Source of the DNA: Flavobacterium pokkalii | GTDB taxonomy: Bacteria; Bacteroidota; Bacteroidia; Flavobacteriales; Flavobacteriaceae | Direction of reading: 5' to 3' | Assembly (NCBI RefSeq): GCF_014596575.1 | Contig: NZ_NASZ01000020.1 | Coordinates: 1-64,000 of the forward strand | Length of the DNA stretch: 64,000 nt | In this document: positions 1-8,866 of the stretch, in pieces | Layout of the letters: each line of letters begins with the position of its first letter | Numbering within the stretch: position 1 is the stretch's first letter | Position numbers and translations under genes: made by a program | The notes under the pieces: model-generated | Database searches by the model: none | Told to the model about the DNA's origin: nothing | What the model saw: the letters and a program-made list of their open reading frames with translations, nothing else

Positions 1-1
1 A

Positions 2-1381
2 GATGCAGGAGAGAGTGTAGGTACTTATGCTATCACACAGGGAAATGTCGCTTTAAACAGTAACTATACTTTGACTTATGTAGGAGCTGATTTGACTATA
101 ATAAAAAAATCGGCTTCTGTAACACCAAATGCTGCGAGTAAATATTGTGGACAAACAGATCCAATTTTTACAGGGGTAATAACAGGCTTTTTAGAAGCAG
201 ATGGAGTAACTGCAATATACAGTAGAACTAGTGGGGAAGCGGCAGATATTTATACAATATCAGCCACGCTTAGTCCTTCATCAGCACTTAGTAATTACGA
301 TATAACATATAATACTGCTGATTTTAAAATTGAGGGTATTACTAGCGTGGATGCTTCGGCTAGTAGCAGTCCGGTAGCTTTAGGATCAGTAGCCAAGTTG
401 TCTGCGACAATAGTACCTCCTGTAGCAGGAGTTACGGTGAAATTCTATGTGGATCCAGGGAATGGGAATGTCCAAATTTATCCTGTACAAACAGTTAATG
501 GTCAGGCTGAAGTATTGGTTCCAAATCTTGTAGTTGGATTATATAAAGTTATTGCTATAGCAGGTTCAGATTGTGCTAAATCTACTGAAGCATATATGCC
601 TGTTTTTGATCCAAATGGAAGTTTTGTTACCGGGGGAGGATGGATTATGTCTCCTGCAGGGGCATATTCAAATAATCCATTGTTAACAGGAAAGGCTAAT
701 TTTGGATTTAATGCAAAATATAAAAAAGGGAATAATCAGGTGGATGGAAACACTGAATTTCAATTTAAGGCTGGTGATTTAAATTTTAAATCAACTTTAC
801 ATGAATCGGGATCTTTAGTTATCTCTGGTAAAAAAGCAACCTATAGAGGAGACGGAACTATTAATGGTGTGCCAGGCTATAAATTTACTTTAGTGGCAAT
901 AGATGGAGATTATAATGGAGGAACTGCTCCAGATCAATTTCGAATTAAGATTTGGGGAGCTAATGGAGTAATTTATGATAATGGTTTAGCTGCAGATGAA
1001 AATTCAGACGTTTCTACTGTTTTAGGAGGAGGCTCAATTGTAATTCAGGAAGTGAAGAAAAAAGGAACAGCAAAAATAGTTGGTGGTGAAAAAATAATTT
1101 CTACTGGAACATTCCAAGTGGAAAATTCAACTGAACCATCTCCATTCAACGTAATTGCTTATCCTAATCCAACGGCTAGTGTATTTACAATTGAAATTGC
1201 GGCTAATAGTACTGAAAATATTCAGTTAGTAGTTTATGACAGTGCCGGAAAATTATTAAAAGTAATTGATAAGAAAGCTGGGGAATCAATCAGCTTTGGA
1301 GAAGATTTACCAAGAGGAACTTATATTGCTAAAATAACTCAGGGAACAGTTGTAAAAACCATCAATTTAGTTAAGGAATAA
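2..1381 (+). CDS. T9SS-secreted MBG-domain protein, 3' end (partial)
   Basis: The reading frame is open from the first complete codon, so the gene starts upstream of the window; about 459 residues are visible. The opening residues (YAITQGNVALNSNYTLTYVG) are typical of MBG repeats in large bacterial surface proteins. A second MBG-like unit follows, then an Ig-like stretch and a domain starting FVTGGGWIMSPAGAY that resembles the post-COAP domain. The last ~75 residues (NVIAYPNPTASVFTIEI to KTINLVKE) are a type A C-terminal sorting domain of the type IX secretion system. The protein is therefore probably exported and attached to the cell surface or released. It may be an adhesin or part of a larger repeat protein; the ligand is unknown. 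A hairpin terminator follows directly. Confidence 0.85.
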   Translation, partial: DAGESVGTYAITQGNVALNSNYTLTYVGADLTIIKKSASVTPNAASKYCGQTDPIFTGVITGFLEADGVTAIYSRTSGEAADIYTISATLSPSSALSNYDITYNTADFKIEGITSVDASASSSPVALGSVAKLSATIVPPVAGVTVKFYVDPGNGNVQIYPVQTVNGQAEVLVPNLVVGLYKVIAIAGSDCAKSTEAYMPVFDPNGSFVTGGGWIMSPAGAYSNNPLLTGKANFGFNAKYKKGNNQVDGNTEFQFKAGDLNFKSTLHESGSLVISGKKATYRGDGTINGVPGYKFTLVAIDGDYNGGTAPDQFRIKIWGANGVIYDNGLAADENSDVSTVLGGGSIVIQEVKKKGTAKIVGGEKIISTGTFQVENSTEPSPFNVIAYPNPTASVFTIEIAANSTENIQLVVYDSAGKLLKVIDKKAGESISFGEDLPRGTYIAKITQGTVVKTINLVKE

Positions 1382-1401
1382 TAAAGTTTTTACCAACAAA
1401 A

Positions 1402-1424
1402 AACCAGTTCAAATCGAACTGGTT
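1402..1424 (+). terminator. Rho-independent terminator after T9SS protein gene
   Basis: Nine-base-pair perfect stem AACCAGTTC / GAACTGGTT with loop AAATC, followed by a run of T. It lies 21 nt after the stop codon and separates this gene from the convergent cysM. Confidence 0.85.
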
Positions 1425-1455
1425 TTTTTATGTCTAATTTGGAAAAAGCCAAGTC

Positions 1456-2343
1456 TTAATCAAACAAATCAGAAGATAAATAACGATCGCCGCGATCACA
1501 AATAACAGCTACTATTACACCTGATTCCAGTTCTTCGGCTATTTTTACGGCTACGGCTACTGCGCCACCGCTACTCATTCCGGCGAAAACACCTTCTTCC
1601 AGAGCCAGACGTTTAGTCATTTCGCGTGCTTCTTTTTCACTTACATCTATCGTTCGATCTACCTTTGAAGGATTAAAAATTTTAGGCAAATATTCTATAG
1701 GCCATTTTCTGATTCCCGGGATTTGAGAACCTTCTGAAGGTTGAGCACCAATGATTTGAATGTTTGAGTTTTGTTCTTTTAAAAATGTGGAAGTTCCAAT
1801 AATGGTTCCTGTAGTTCCCATAGCCGAAACAAAATGGGTAACTGTTCCCTGAGTGTCTCTCCAAATTTCAGGACCTGTAGTGTTGTAATGCGCTTTCCAG
1901 TTGTCGTCGTTGGCAAATTGATTTAGCATCAAATAACCGCCTTCGGCAACCTTTTTGTCGGCGTAATCTCTGGAACCGATGATTCCTTCGGCAGCAGGAG
2001 TCAGGATTACGGTAGCACCATAAGCACGCATGGTTTGGGTACGCTCTTTTGTGGAGTCTTCCGGTAGAATTAATTCGATTTCGATACCTAATAATTGAGC
2101 AATCATCGCCAGAGCAATTCCGGTATTTCCGCTGGTAGCTTCAATGAGTTTGTCTCCTTTTTTGATTTCGCCGCGATCCATTGCGCCTTTAATCATGTAA
2201 TAAGCGGCTCTGTCTTTGACGCTTCCGCCCGGATTATTGCCTTCGAGTTTTAATAATAATTTTACGTTTTTGTTTTTAACCAAATTAGTAGTTTCAACCA
2301 AAGGCGTATTACCAATCAGGTCTAATATTTTTTGTGGATCCAT
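1456..2343 (-). CDS. cysM: Cysteine synthase B (O-acetylserine sulfhydrylase)
   Basis: PLP-dependent fold type II enzyme that makes L-cysteine from O-acetyl-L-serine and sulfide (CysM members may also use thiosulfate). The 295-aa protein has the family hallmarks: N-terminal IGNTPLV, the PLP lysine K43 in GGSVKDRAAYY, the SGNTGIALA substrate loop and the glycine-rich phosphate-binding loop SAMGTTGTIIGT. Its short length and KDR context favour CysM over CysK. The ATG directly abuts the TAA of the upstream serine acetyltransferase gene, so the two enzymes of the pathway are almost certainly co-transcribed and translationally linked. Confidence 0.92.
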   Translation of the reverse strand: MDPQKILDLIGNTPLVETTNLVKNKNVKLLLKLEGNNPGGSVKDRAAYYMIKGAMDRGEIKKGDKLIEATSGNTGIALAMIAQLLGIEIELILPEDSTKERTQTMRAYGATVILTPAAEGIIGSRDYADKKVAEGGYLMLNQFANDDNWKAHYNTTGPEIWRDTQGTVTHFVSAMGTTGTIIGTSTFLKEQNSNIQIIGAQPSEGSQIPGIRKWPIEYLPKIFNPSKVDRTIDVSEKEAREMTKRLALEEGVFAGMSSGGAVAVAVKIAEELESGVIVAVICDRGDRYLSSDLFD

Positions 2344-3135
2344 TTATTTGAGTTCTTTTATTTTTACTTCTGTAGTGGTGGTGTTGGTTACAATGGAACG
2401 TTCCGGTGTCGATTTGGTAATCCAGGCATTACCACCAATAATACTGTTTTTACCAATAACCGTTTCGCCTCCCAAAATGGTGGCATTAGCATAAATGCAT
2501 ACATTTTTTTCAACAGTAGGATGTCTTTTGGCGTTTTTCATTTCTTTGCTTACGCTCAAAGCACCGAGAGTAACTCCCTGATAAATTTTAACATGTTTTT
2601 CAATTACTGCTGTTTCTCCAATTACAATTCCGGTGGCGTGGTCAATGAAAAATGGCGAATCAATTTGCGCACCGGCATGAATATCGGTACCGGTAATTCG
2701 ATGGGCATATTCGCTCATTAACCTTGAGAAAAGCAATAAATCCTGAACGTATAATTCGTGACTGATTCGGTAAATGGCAATGGCATAAAAGCCCGGATAA
2801 GCCAGATAAACCTCTTCGATACTGTTGGACGCCGGATCATTTTCTAAGATATATTCAGCGTCTTGATTGAGTTTTTTTAACACTGAAGGCAATTTGGCCA
2901 CAAATTGTTCCCAACCGGCATCGCATAAAGCATTTGGTTTTTTGCAGGCCAAAGCTGCAATTTCTTTGAATTGTTGTTCTAATGCATCAATACTTTCGCT
3001 CAAAGGGGCATTAGCATCAAACAAGGTGTAAAATATTTTTTCAGTAAAAGCTTCTACTTTTGTTTTGATACCGTAATTGATAGAAGTATGGCTTTTTAGT
3101 TCGCCAATGTTTTTTATGATGAGATCCTTTGTCAT
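2344..3135 (-). CDS. cysE: Serine O-acetyltransferase
   Basis: Acetylates L-serine with acetyl-CoA, the first step of cysteine synthesis. The N-terminal ~125 residues are helical, and from about residue 150 a left-handed beta-helix of hexapeptide repeats is visible (IHAGAQIDSPFFIDHATG, VIGETAVIEKHVKIYQG, ATILGGETVIGKNSIIGGN). The active-site histidine is probably in DHATGIVIG. The start is set at the ATG giving MTKDLIIKNIG (264 aa). The frame could extend to a TTG at 3174, but that adds 13 unfamiliar residues and has no better signal. First gene of a cysE-cysM operon with zero intergenic bases. Confidence 0.9.
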   Translation of the reverse strand: MTKDLIIKNIGELKSHTSINYGIKTKVEAFTEKIFYTLFDANAPLSESIDALEQQFKEIAALACKKPNALCDAGWEQFVAKLPSVLKKLNQDAEYILENDPASNSIEEVYLAYPGFYAIAIYRISHELYVQDLLLFSRLMSEYAHRITGTDIHAGAQIDSPFFIDHATGIVIGETAVIEKHVKIYQGVTLGALSVSKEMKNAKRHPTVEKNVCIYANATILGGETVIGKNSIIGGNAWITKSTPERSIVTNTTTTEVKIKELK

Positions 3136-3265
3136 GACTGCTGGATGGTATAGGGAGCAGAATTTTTCTGCCAAATTTTAATAGATTTATTTTAAAACAA
3201 ATATATTGAACTATTTTGAATTAATAGGATTCCGGAACGTCCGATTTGAATTTACAGCTTTACAA

Positions 3266-3295
3266 TTGGGAAGAATTTTAAATTTATTATTTTTG
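3266..3295 (+). promoter_or_regulatory. Bacteroidota-type promoter for the 3307 gene
   Basis: TTG at 3266-3268, exactly 19 nt spacer, then TATTTTTG at 3288-3295 (TAnnTTTG consensus). The ATG of the downstream gene is only 11 nt after the -7 element, so the mRNA would have a very short leader or none. The same TTG-N19 spacing recurs before the SRP RNA and the SDR gene at 32939. Confidence 0.65.
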
Positions 3296-3306
3296 AAACT
3301 TATTTA

Positions 3307-3498
3307 ATGAAGATGAAAAAGTTTTATGTTCCCATCGTGTTGCTTGCCATAGCTGTTGCTTTTTATGAGCAAACGGTGACAGATAAAAATGTTTATGTAA
3401 GCGTTATTGCGATGGCTGTTTTTATGTTTGGAATGATGCGTTTAAGTGCAAAAACACCTAGTAAAAATCCCGAAAAAGAAGAAGAAAATGTTGACTAA
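3307..3498 (+). CDS. Small two-helix membrane protein, unknown function
   Basis: A 63-aa protein with two hydrophobic segments (about residues 5-19 and 30-46) and a charged C-terminal tail (KTPSKNPEKEEE), consistent with a small inner-membrane hairpin. No family is recognised. It has a good upstream promoter and its 3' end overlaps the Smr-domain gene by 11 nt, which argues that it is real and co-expressed with that gene. Confidence 0.7.
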   Translation: MKMKKFYVPIVLLAIAVAFYEQTVTDKNVYVSVIAMAVFMFGMMRLSAKTPSKNPEKEEENVD

Positions 3499-4039
3499 AG
3501 GCGATAAAGTAGCAGTGCTGGATGAGGCTATTAACGGTGTGGTTTTGACGGTTAAAGGTCAGGAAGTTACCATTGAAACCGACGAAGGTTTTGTAATGCA
3601 ATTTAATGAAAATGAACTCGTGAAGACCGGAGGGGCAGATAATCTGATGGATTCTGTAAAAGGAATCAATACCGAAGCAATTAATAAGGAAAAAGCAATC
3701 CCGAAACCCAGAAGTTTTGTGAAAGAAAAAAGGGAAAAAGGTAATGTTCCGGTTCCTGAATTTGATTTGCACATTGAAAAATTGGTTAAAAATAAACACG
3801 GGATGTCTAATTATGATATTCTGACTTTACAGGCGGAAACGGCACAGCGTCATATCGAATTTGCCATCAAAAACCGTATTCCTAAAATTGTGTTGATTCA
3901 TGGAGTAGGAGAAGGAATCCTGAAAGCCGAATTAGATTTTCTGTTAGGACGTTATGATAATATTGATTTTCAGGAGGCCAATTATCAAAAATATGGACAA
4001 GGCGCCACTGAAGTTTTTATCCGACAAAGTAAAAAGTAA
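3488..4039 (+). CDS. Smr-domain protein with N-terminal DUF2027-like region
   Basis: 183 aa when started at the ATG giving MLTKGDKVAVLDEA; the longer GTG-started frame adds only a lysine-rich stretch encoded inside the previous gene. The N-terminal ~55 residues look like a small beta-barrel (GDKVAVLDEAINGVVLTV). The C-terminal ~80 residues are a Smr domain: PEFDLHIEKL, the HIEFAIKNRIPKIVLIHG core with the conserved H-G-x-G (HGVGEGIL) and a closing FIRQSKK strand. Stand-alone Smr domains have been linked to nuclease activity and ribosome rescue, but the role of this architecture is not established. It overlaps the membrane-protein gene upstream. Confidence 0.82.
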   Translation: MLTKGDKVAVLDEAINGVVLTVKGQEVTIETDEGFVMQFNENELVKTGGADNLMDSVKGINTEAINKEKAIPKPRSFVKEKREKGNVPVPEFDLHIEKLVKNKHGMSNYDILTLQAETAQRHIEFAIKNRIPKIVLIHGVGEGILKAELDFLLGRYDNIDFQEANYQKYGQGATEVFIRQSKK

Positions 4040-4125
4040 CAGCTTTTTTGAAACTATAGTTTGAATTATTTTAGGCGACCGCAAATTAGCAAATTGTTTT
4101 TTACTAAGATTTCTATAAAAAAATT

Positions 4126-4153
4126 AAGCCCGAATGCAGCAGCAAACGGGCTT
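4126..4153 (-). terminator. Terminator of the duplicated-domain lipoprotein gene
   Basis: AAGCCCG (4126-4132) pairs with CGGGCTT (4147-4153). Read on the minus strand the stem is followed by AATTTTTTTAT, so it fits the lipoprotein gene at 4177-5151 better than the plus-strand gene. Confidence 0.75.
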
Positions 4154-4176
4154 TTATATTCTTAAATATTTTTAGA

Positions 4177-5151
4177 TTAATTAGAAGTGGTAAATAATTC
4201 TCCTAAAGTATAGCTGTCACCAAGCATGAAATTGTTGTTTCCTTTGGCTAACGATACTTTTTTCAACACAATAGTGTGTTTAAAACTATTAGGACCATTA
4301 GTGGTTGTAGTTACCTCGATAATTCCGCTTGTGCCGCTAACACCTGCAACGCCAGTCCATTCTTCACTAACTGCAGGAGTACTTGGTGTGGTACTTTGAC
4401 AAAAATAATCCGACGTCAATAAATTGGAGAACAAACGATACGTAAGTTTGTTAGTTGTTGTCCCAACGAGTCCGGTTCTAGGAGTATTGAGTGCAGTTGC
4501 CTCGTTTAAAATTAAGTTAGGATCAATGGTCAAAATTAATGCTTCACTAGTATTGTAGTTGTAAACATCATTAGATGCACTACATTTTTCTAAGCTTTGA
4601 TCAAAATTAAAAGGCAAAGAAGTAGCCGATGTCGTGTAATCTCCAAAAGGAAAAGTTTCATAGACTTGTGTTCCATTCGCTTTCGCAAAAGTGACATTTT
4701 TTAAAACAATATTGTGATTGTAACCGGTAATTTTAGTTGCATTAGTCGTCTCATTAGTCGATTTAACGGCAGTAGTTACAATTTGAATAATCCCGTCAGT
4801 AGCCGTCCATTGATCCGTAATAACCGGAGTTGCCGGAGTAATAGTTTCACAAATATTAGCCGTTGCAACAGTTCCGTTATAAAAACGATATACGACTCTG
4901 TTAGAGTTAATACCAATATTTAGTTCAATAGGTTGACCATCGGGAGTTGGCTCACTTTTAAAAGTAGTCGTTGGGATTTCCATTATCAGGGCTTCCTGAT
5001 CTTTTAGCTTGTAAATTAAGGTATTGGTACTGCTATTGCTGCAACTTTGTGTATTTACATTCTCAAAAGTGATGTCTTCCTGAGTTAGATTTCCATCGTC
5101 GCAGGCATTGATAAATGCTAATAAAACCAATAGGCTTAGGGCTTTTTTCAT
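4177..5151 (-). CDS. Secreted lipoprotein with two tandem repeats of one domain
   Basis: Start set at the ATG giving MKKALSLLVLLAFINACDDG, a signal peptide ending in a lipobox-like INAC with the lipidated cysteine at residue 17; the longer TTG start would bury this signal. The mature protein consists of two ~140-residue units that align by eye: each starts with a cysteine-containing SCSNSSTN or KCSASNDVYNYNTSEALI segment, continues with NxLxYRxF/VVYRFY, a C-x-(S/E)-x-TPxTP-x(V)-x(E/D)-x-W motif, and ends with a (HN/KH)xIVLKxVxxAK strand. No known family is recognised. Probably outer-membrane or surface exposed. 324 aa. Confidence 0.75.
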   Translation of the reverse strand: MKKALSLLVLLAFINACDDGNLTQEDITFENVNTQSCSNSSTNTLIYKLKDQEALIMEIPTTTFKSEPTPDGQPIELNIGINSNRVVYRFYNGTVATANICETITPATPVITDQWTATDGIIQIVTTAVKSTNETTNATKITGYNHNIVLKNVTFAKANGTQVYETFPFGDYTTSATSLPFNFDQSLEKCSASNDVYNYNTSEALILTIDPNLILNEATALNTPRTGLVGTTTNKLTYRLFSNLLTSDYFCQSTTPSTPAVSEEWTGVAGVSGTSGIIEVTTTTNGPNSFKHTIVLKKVSLAKGNNNFMLGDSYTLGELFTTSN

Positions 5152-5220
5152 CTTAAAAATTTTCACAAAAATAGACAAAAAATGACAAATGCGAATCGGC
5201 TTTTGATAATTGATATTTTA

Positions 5221-5228
5221 TAACTTTG
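5221..5228 (+). promoter_or_regulatory. Candidate -7 element (TAACTTTG) next to a start codon
   Basis: TAACTTTG matches TAnnTTTG and lies 5 nt before the ATG of the cysteine desulfurase gene, so transcription would begin at or next to the start codon (leaderless mRNA). The upstream -33 element is weak: a TTG lies only 15 nt upstream. Confidence 0.4.
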
Positions 5229-5233
5229 CAGCG

Positions 5234-6364
5234 ATGAAAAAAATATACCTCGATAACGCATCTACCACCGCTATCCGTCCTGAAGTTATTCAGGAAATGA
5301 CCAAAGTACTGGCGGAAGATTATGGAAATCCATCTTCAACACATAGTTTTGGTCGTAATGCCAAAAATATCCTCGAACTTTCCCGAAAATCAATTGCTAA
5401 ACAGTTGAATGTTAGTGCTCAGGAAATTGTGTTTACATCTGGTGGAACAGAAGCCAATAACTGGATTTTGCGTTCAGCAGTCAAAGATTTAAAAGTAACA
5501 CGAATTATTAGCAGTAAAATAGAGCATCATGCGGTTTTATTGGCTATAACGGCTTTGCAAAAGGAATTTGGAATTCAGGTTGATTATGTAAATGTCATGG
5601 CTGACGGAAGTATCGATTTGACGCATCTATCTGAATTGCTAAATCTGGAAGTGAAAACTTTGGTGAGTTTGATGCATGTAAATAACGAAATCGGAACAAT
5701 CTTAGATTTAGAGCGTGTAGGTTTAATTTGCAGACAATACAATGCTTTGTTTCATTCGGATACGGTGCAGTCGATGGGAAAAATGTCTTTGGATTTACAA
5801 GTGATTCCAGTGGATTTTGTTTTGGCTAGTGCCCATAAGTTTCACGGACCTAAAGGTGTTGGTTTTGCCTTTGTTAGAAAAAATTCGGCACTGCAACCTT
5901 TGTTTTTTGGGGGCGAACAGGAAAAAGGTCTTCGTGCCGGTACCGAAGCTGTGCATCAAATTGCAGGAATGGCAAAGGCTTTGGAACTTTCTTATGCTCA
6001 TTTAGATTCCGAAAAAGAGCAAATTTCTCAATTGAAAAATTACCTAATTGAACAATTAGAAACTATTTTTCCTGGGGTTGTTTTCAACGGGACAAAGGAT
6101 TCTTTTTATAATATTTTGAATGTATTATTGCCTTTTTCAGAAGATAAAACTGCGATGATTTTATTTCATTTAGATATGCGTGGTATTGCCGTATCGCGTG
6201 GAAGTGCCTGCCAAAGTGGTAGTATCCGACCTTCGCATGTTTTGGCGGAAATTCTCTCAGATGATTTGGTCAAAAAACCCAGTTTACGCATTTCCTTGAG
6301 TCATTTCAATACCAAAGAGGATATTGATGGCTTGATTGAAGCCTTAAAAACAGTAAAAAATTGA
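5234..6364 (+). CDS. Cysteine desulfurase, NifS/IscS type
   Basis: PLP enzyme that removes sulfur from L-cysteine for Fe-S clusters or other thio-cofactors. 376 aa from MKKIYLDNASTTAIRPEV. Visible hallmarks are the N-terminal YLDNASTT, the SGGTEANN phosphate-binding loop, EHHAV, the PLP lysine K202 in SAHKFHGPKG and the persulfide cysteine C326 in GSACQSGS, followed by a RISLSHFNT end. The gene stands alone: no scaffold (iscU/sufU) or assembly gene lies next to it, so its partner cannot be inferred. It could serve Fe-S assembly or tRNA thiolation. The start at 5234 is preferred over an in-frame TTG at 5210. Confidence 0.9.
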   Translation: MKKIYLDNASTTAIRPEVIQEMTKVLAEDYGNPSSTHSFGRNAKNILELSRKSIAKQLNVSAQEIVFTSGGTEANNWILRSAVKDLKVTRIISSKIEHHAVLLAITALQKEFGIQVDYVNVMADGSIDLTHLSELLNLEVKTLVSLMHVNNEIGTILDLERVGLICRQYNALFHSDTVQSMGKMSLDLQVIPVDFVLASAHKFHGPKGVGFAFVRKNSALQPLFFGGEQEKGLRAGTEAVHQIAGMAKALELSYAHLDSEKEQISQLKNYLIEQLETIFPGVVFNGTKDSFYNILNVLLPFSEDKTAMILFHLDMRGIAVSRGSACQSGSIRPSHVLAEILSDDLVKKPSLRISLSHFNTKEDIDGLIEALKTVKN

Positions 6365-6384
6365 AAACGTCCGAATGGACGTTT
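6365..6384 (+). terminator. Terminator after cysteine desulfurase gene
   Basis: Perfect 8-bp stem AAACGTCC / GGACGTTT with a GAAT loop and a T run, starting directly after the stop codon. Confidence 0.88.
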
Positions 6385-6445
6385 TTTTTATGTTTTTTTG
6401 CGATAGGCATGAGTAAAATTCTCTTGTTTACTGGGAAATTCAAAA

Positions 6446-6472
6446 TTTGACAACTTTCTAAAAGTTGTCAAA
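6446..6472 (-). terminator. Terminator after molybdopterin oxidoreductase gene
   Basis: Perfect 12-bp inverted repeat TTTGACAACTTT / AAAGTTGTCAAA with a 3-nt centre, 14 nt beyond the stop codon of the minus-strand gene; the minus strand continues with TTTTGAATTT. Confidence 0.75.
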
Positions 6473-6486
6473 TATATTCAAATGTA

Positions 6487-8832
6487 TTAGCTCTTTATCC
6501 TTTCATAAATCGATTCCTCGTGTTTTTTGATTTTGATTTTCACGTATTTGGAAGCAGGCATATTACTTTCTTTGACCACATTATTTACCGAAACCAGTAC
6601 ATTGGTTTCCGGGAAATAGGTTACTGTATTCTTTTCAGGAATAGGGTAGGCCACGATGATAAATAAGGGTGCAATGCGTTCAATGCCATCATCATAGTTG
6701 AATAAATCTACTTTATCTCCATTTTTAAATCCTTCTTTTTCAATGTCTTTTTCGTTCATGAAAATTACTCGGCGCTCGTTTTTTATGCCACGGTAGCGGT
6801 CGTCCAGTCCATAAATGGTGGTGTTAAATTGGTCGTGGGTGCGGGTGGTAGCCATCAAGTATTCGTCTGCTGCTAACTGATTAACAGGGGTAGTTGTCAG
6901 CGTAAAAGGAACGCGGTCACCAAATTGTTTGGTGTTAAACTTTCCATCCCTTGCGGCATTAGGCAAATAAAAACCTCCTTTTTGGCGCGCTCTTACATTG
7001 TAGTTTTCAAATCCTGGTATGCATTGTTCAATAGCATCACGTACCGCATCGTAGTCATTATGGTATTTATTCCAATCCACCACCGATTTGTCTCCTAAGG
7101 TTGCCATTGCCATGCGGCAAACAATTTGGGTTTCGTTGATAAGGTTATCTGAAACGGCTTTTAAAACCCCTTTTGAATCCTGAACCACACCCATAGAATT
7201 TTCGGTGGTGATAATTTGCAATTCACCATTGACAATATCCATATCACTACGGGAAAGCGTAGGCAGAATCAAGGATTCTTTTCCATGAATTAAATGCGTA
7301 CGATTTAGTTTGGTAGAAACACTCACAGTAAGGTTGAGTTTTCGTAATGCCTCCGTAGTGTAAGTAGTGTCTGGTGTCGCTGAAAGGAAATTACCGCCCA
7401 TACAAAATAGTACTTTGGCTTTTTCATTATGCATGGCTTTAATAGCATGTACCACATCATAGCCTTTTTCACGCGGTGGATTAAATCCAAAATAGTTTTG
7501 CAAGCGATCCAATTGTTCCTGTGTAGGTTTTTCGTCAATCAGCATGGTGCGGTTACCCTGTACATTGCTGTGCCCGCGTACCGGACAAACGCCTGCTCCG
7601 GCTTTGCCAATGCTCCCTTTTAGCAATAAAATATTAAGGATTTCTTTCACCAAATCCACTCCATTGTGTTGTTGGGTAATTCCCATTCCCCAGCATACAA
7701 TGATTCGGTTTTTAAAAGCCAGCATTTCGGCAGCCTGTTGAATGGCTTCTTTTGGCACTCCCGATTCTTCGACGAATTGGTCAAAATTATAATTGTCAAA
7801 TTGTTTCAGGTAAGCTTCAAATCCGGTTGTTTTTTCGTGAATGAATTGTTGATCCAGAATTTTACCTGGATTTTTCTTTTCGTAATCCAACAGGAGCATT
7901 TCTAAGGCCTTCAGTAAAGCCATGTCCCCATTTATTTTTACCGGAAGGTACAAATCGGCCAGTTTTACCGGATTACCAATAATTCCTTTTATTTCCTGCG
8001 GATTTTTAAACCCCATCAATCCTGCTTCCGGCAACGGATTAATGGCGATGATTTTGGCTCCGTTTTTCTTTCCTTTTTCCAAAGCGCTCATCATGCGGGG
8101 CGCATTAGTACCCGGATTTTGTCCAATGATTACAATCAAATCCGTATCATAAAAATCTTCCAGTTTTACGGTTCCTTTTCCAATTCCAATGGTAGGTCGC
8201 AGTGCAGTTCCGGAAGTTTCGTGACACATATTGGAACAATCCGGCATATTATTGGTTCCAAATTCCTTGGCAAAAAGTTGGTATAAAAATGAAGCCTCAT
8301 TACTGGTTCTTCCGGAAGTGTAAAAAATAGCTTCGTTTGGAGAATCCAATTCGTTTAAAGAATCTGCAATTTTTTGGAAAGCTGCATCCCAGGAAATCGC
8401 TTCGTAATGTGTGCCGTTTTTAGGTAAATAGAGCGGATCTGTTAATCGGCCTTTTTTACCAATTTCATAATCGGTAAGTTGGGAAAGTGCATAGACTGAA
8501 TTTTCCTTGAAAAATTCCGGTGTGACTTTTTTGGTCGTTGCTTCTTCCGCTAGTGCTTTTACACCATTTTCACAATATTCACCCAAAGGCGAACGCTCAT
8601 CATCCGGATCGGGCCAGGCACAGCTTGGACAATCAAAACCGCCCATCTGATTCATTTTGAACAAGGCTTTTCCACCACGAGCAACAGTTTTGTCCTCAAT
8701 CAAATCACTTATGGATGCCTGAACTGCAGGAATTCCTGCCGCCCAATCTTTGACTTTAGTTAGTTTTAAATCTAAAGTTTTGTAGGGGTTTTCGGGATTT
8801 GGTTGTTTTGGATTTTTATCGTCTTCTTTCAT
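6487..8832 (-). CDS. FdhF/YdeP-type molybdopterin oxidoreductase
   Basis: Large Mo/W-bis-MGD oxidoreductase (781 aa) of the family annotated as FdhF-like or YdeP-like alpha subunits, related to formate dehydrogenase H. C68 and C71 in GGFDCPSCAWPDP and C87 in GEYCENG are candidate Fe-S ligands. NMCHETSG (C203) sits where the metal-ligating Cys/Sec of the family is expected; there is no in-frame TGA and thus no selenocysteine. The C-terminal ~120 residues form the molydopterin-binding domain (YLMATTRTHDQFNTTIYG). No signal peptide, so cytoplasmic. It follows fdhD by 34 nt on the same strand, which supports formate dehydrogenase-like maturation. The true substrate is unknown for many members. 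Confidence 0.85.
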   Translation of the reverse strand: MKEDDKNPKQPNPENPYKTLDLKLTKVKDWAAGIPAVQASISDLIEDKTVARGGKALFKMNQMGGFDCPSCAWPDPDDERSPLGEYCENGVKALAEEATTKKVTPEFFKENSVYALSQLTDYEIGKKGRLTDPLYLPKNGTHYEAISWDAAFQKIADSLNELDSPNEAIFYTSGRTSNEASFLYQLFAKEFGTNNMPDCSNMCHETSGTALRPTIGIGKGTVKLEDFYDTDLIVIIGQNPGTNAPRMMSALEKGKKNGAKIIAINPLPEAGLMGFKNPQEIKGIIGNPVKLADLYLPVKINGDMALLKALEMLLLDYEKKNPGKILDQQFIHEKTTGFEAYLKQFDNYNFDQFVEESGVPKEAIQQAAEMLAFKNRIIVCWGMGITQQHNGVDLVKEILNILLLKGSIGKAGAGVCPVRGHSNVQGNRTMLIDEKPTQEQLDRLQNYFGFNPPREKGYDVVHAIKAMHNEKAKVLFCMGGNFLSATPDTTYTTEALRKLNLTVSVSTKLNRTHLIHGKESLILPTLSRSDMDIVNGELQIITTENSMGVVQDSKGVLKAVSDNLINETQIVCRMAMATLGDKSVVDWNKYHNDYDAVRDAIEQCIPGFENYNVRARQKGGFYLPNAARDGKFNTKQFGDRVPFTLTTTPVNQLAADEYLMATTRTHDQFNTTIYGLDDRYRGIKNERRVIFMNEKDIEKEGFKNGDKVDLFNYDDGIERIAPLFIIVAYPIPEKNTVTYFPETNVLVSVNNVVKESNMPASKYVKIKIKKHEESIYERIKS

Positions 8833-8866
8833 GATTAATGTTTTATTGGTGGTTAGAAAGTTTAGC

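Noticed and set aside
3136..3174. TTG-started extension of cysE
   Set aside because: The ATG at 3135 gives the family-typical N-terminus; the extension has no supporting signal.
8200..8240. Selenocysteine in the molybdopterin oxidoreductase
   Set aside because: The expected ligand position is a Cys codon and no in-frame TGA or SECIS-like hairpin is present.
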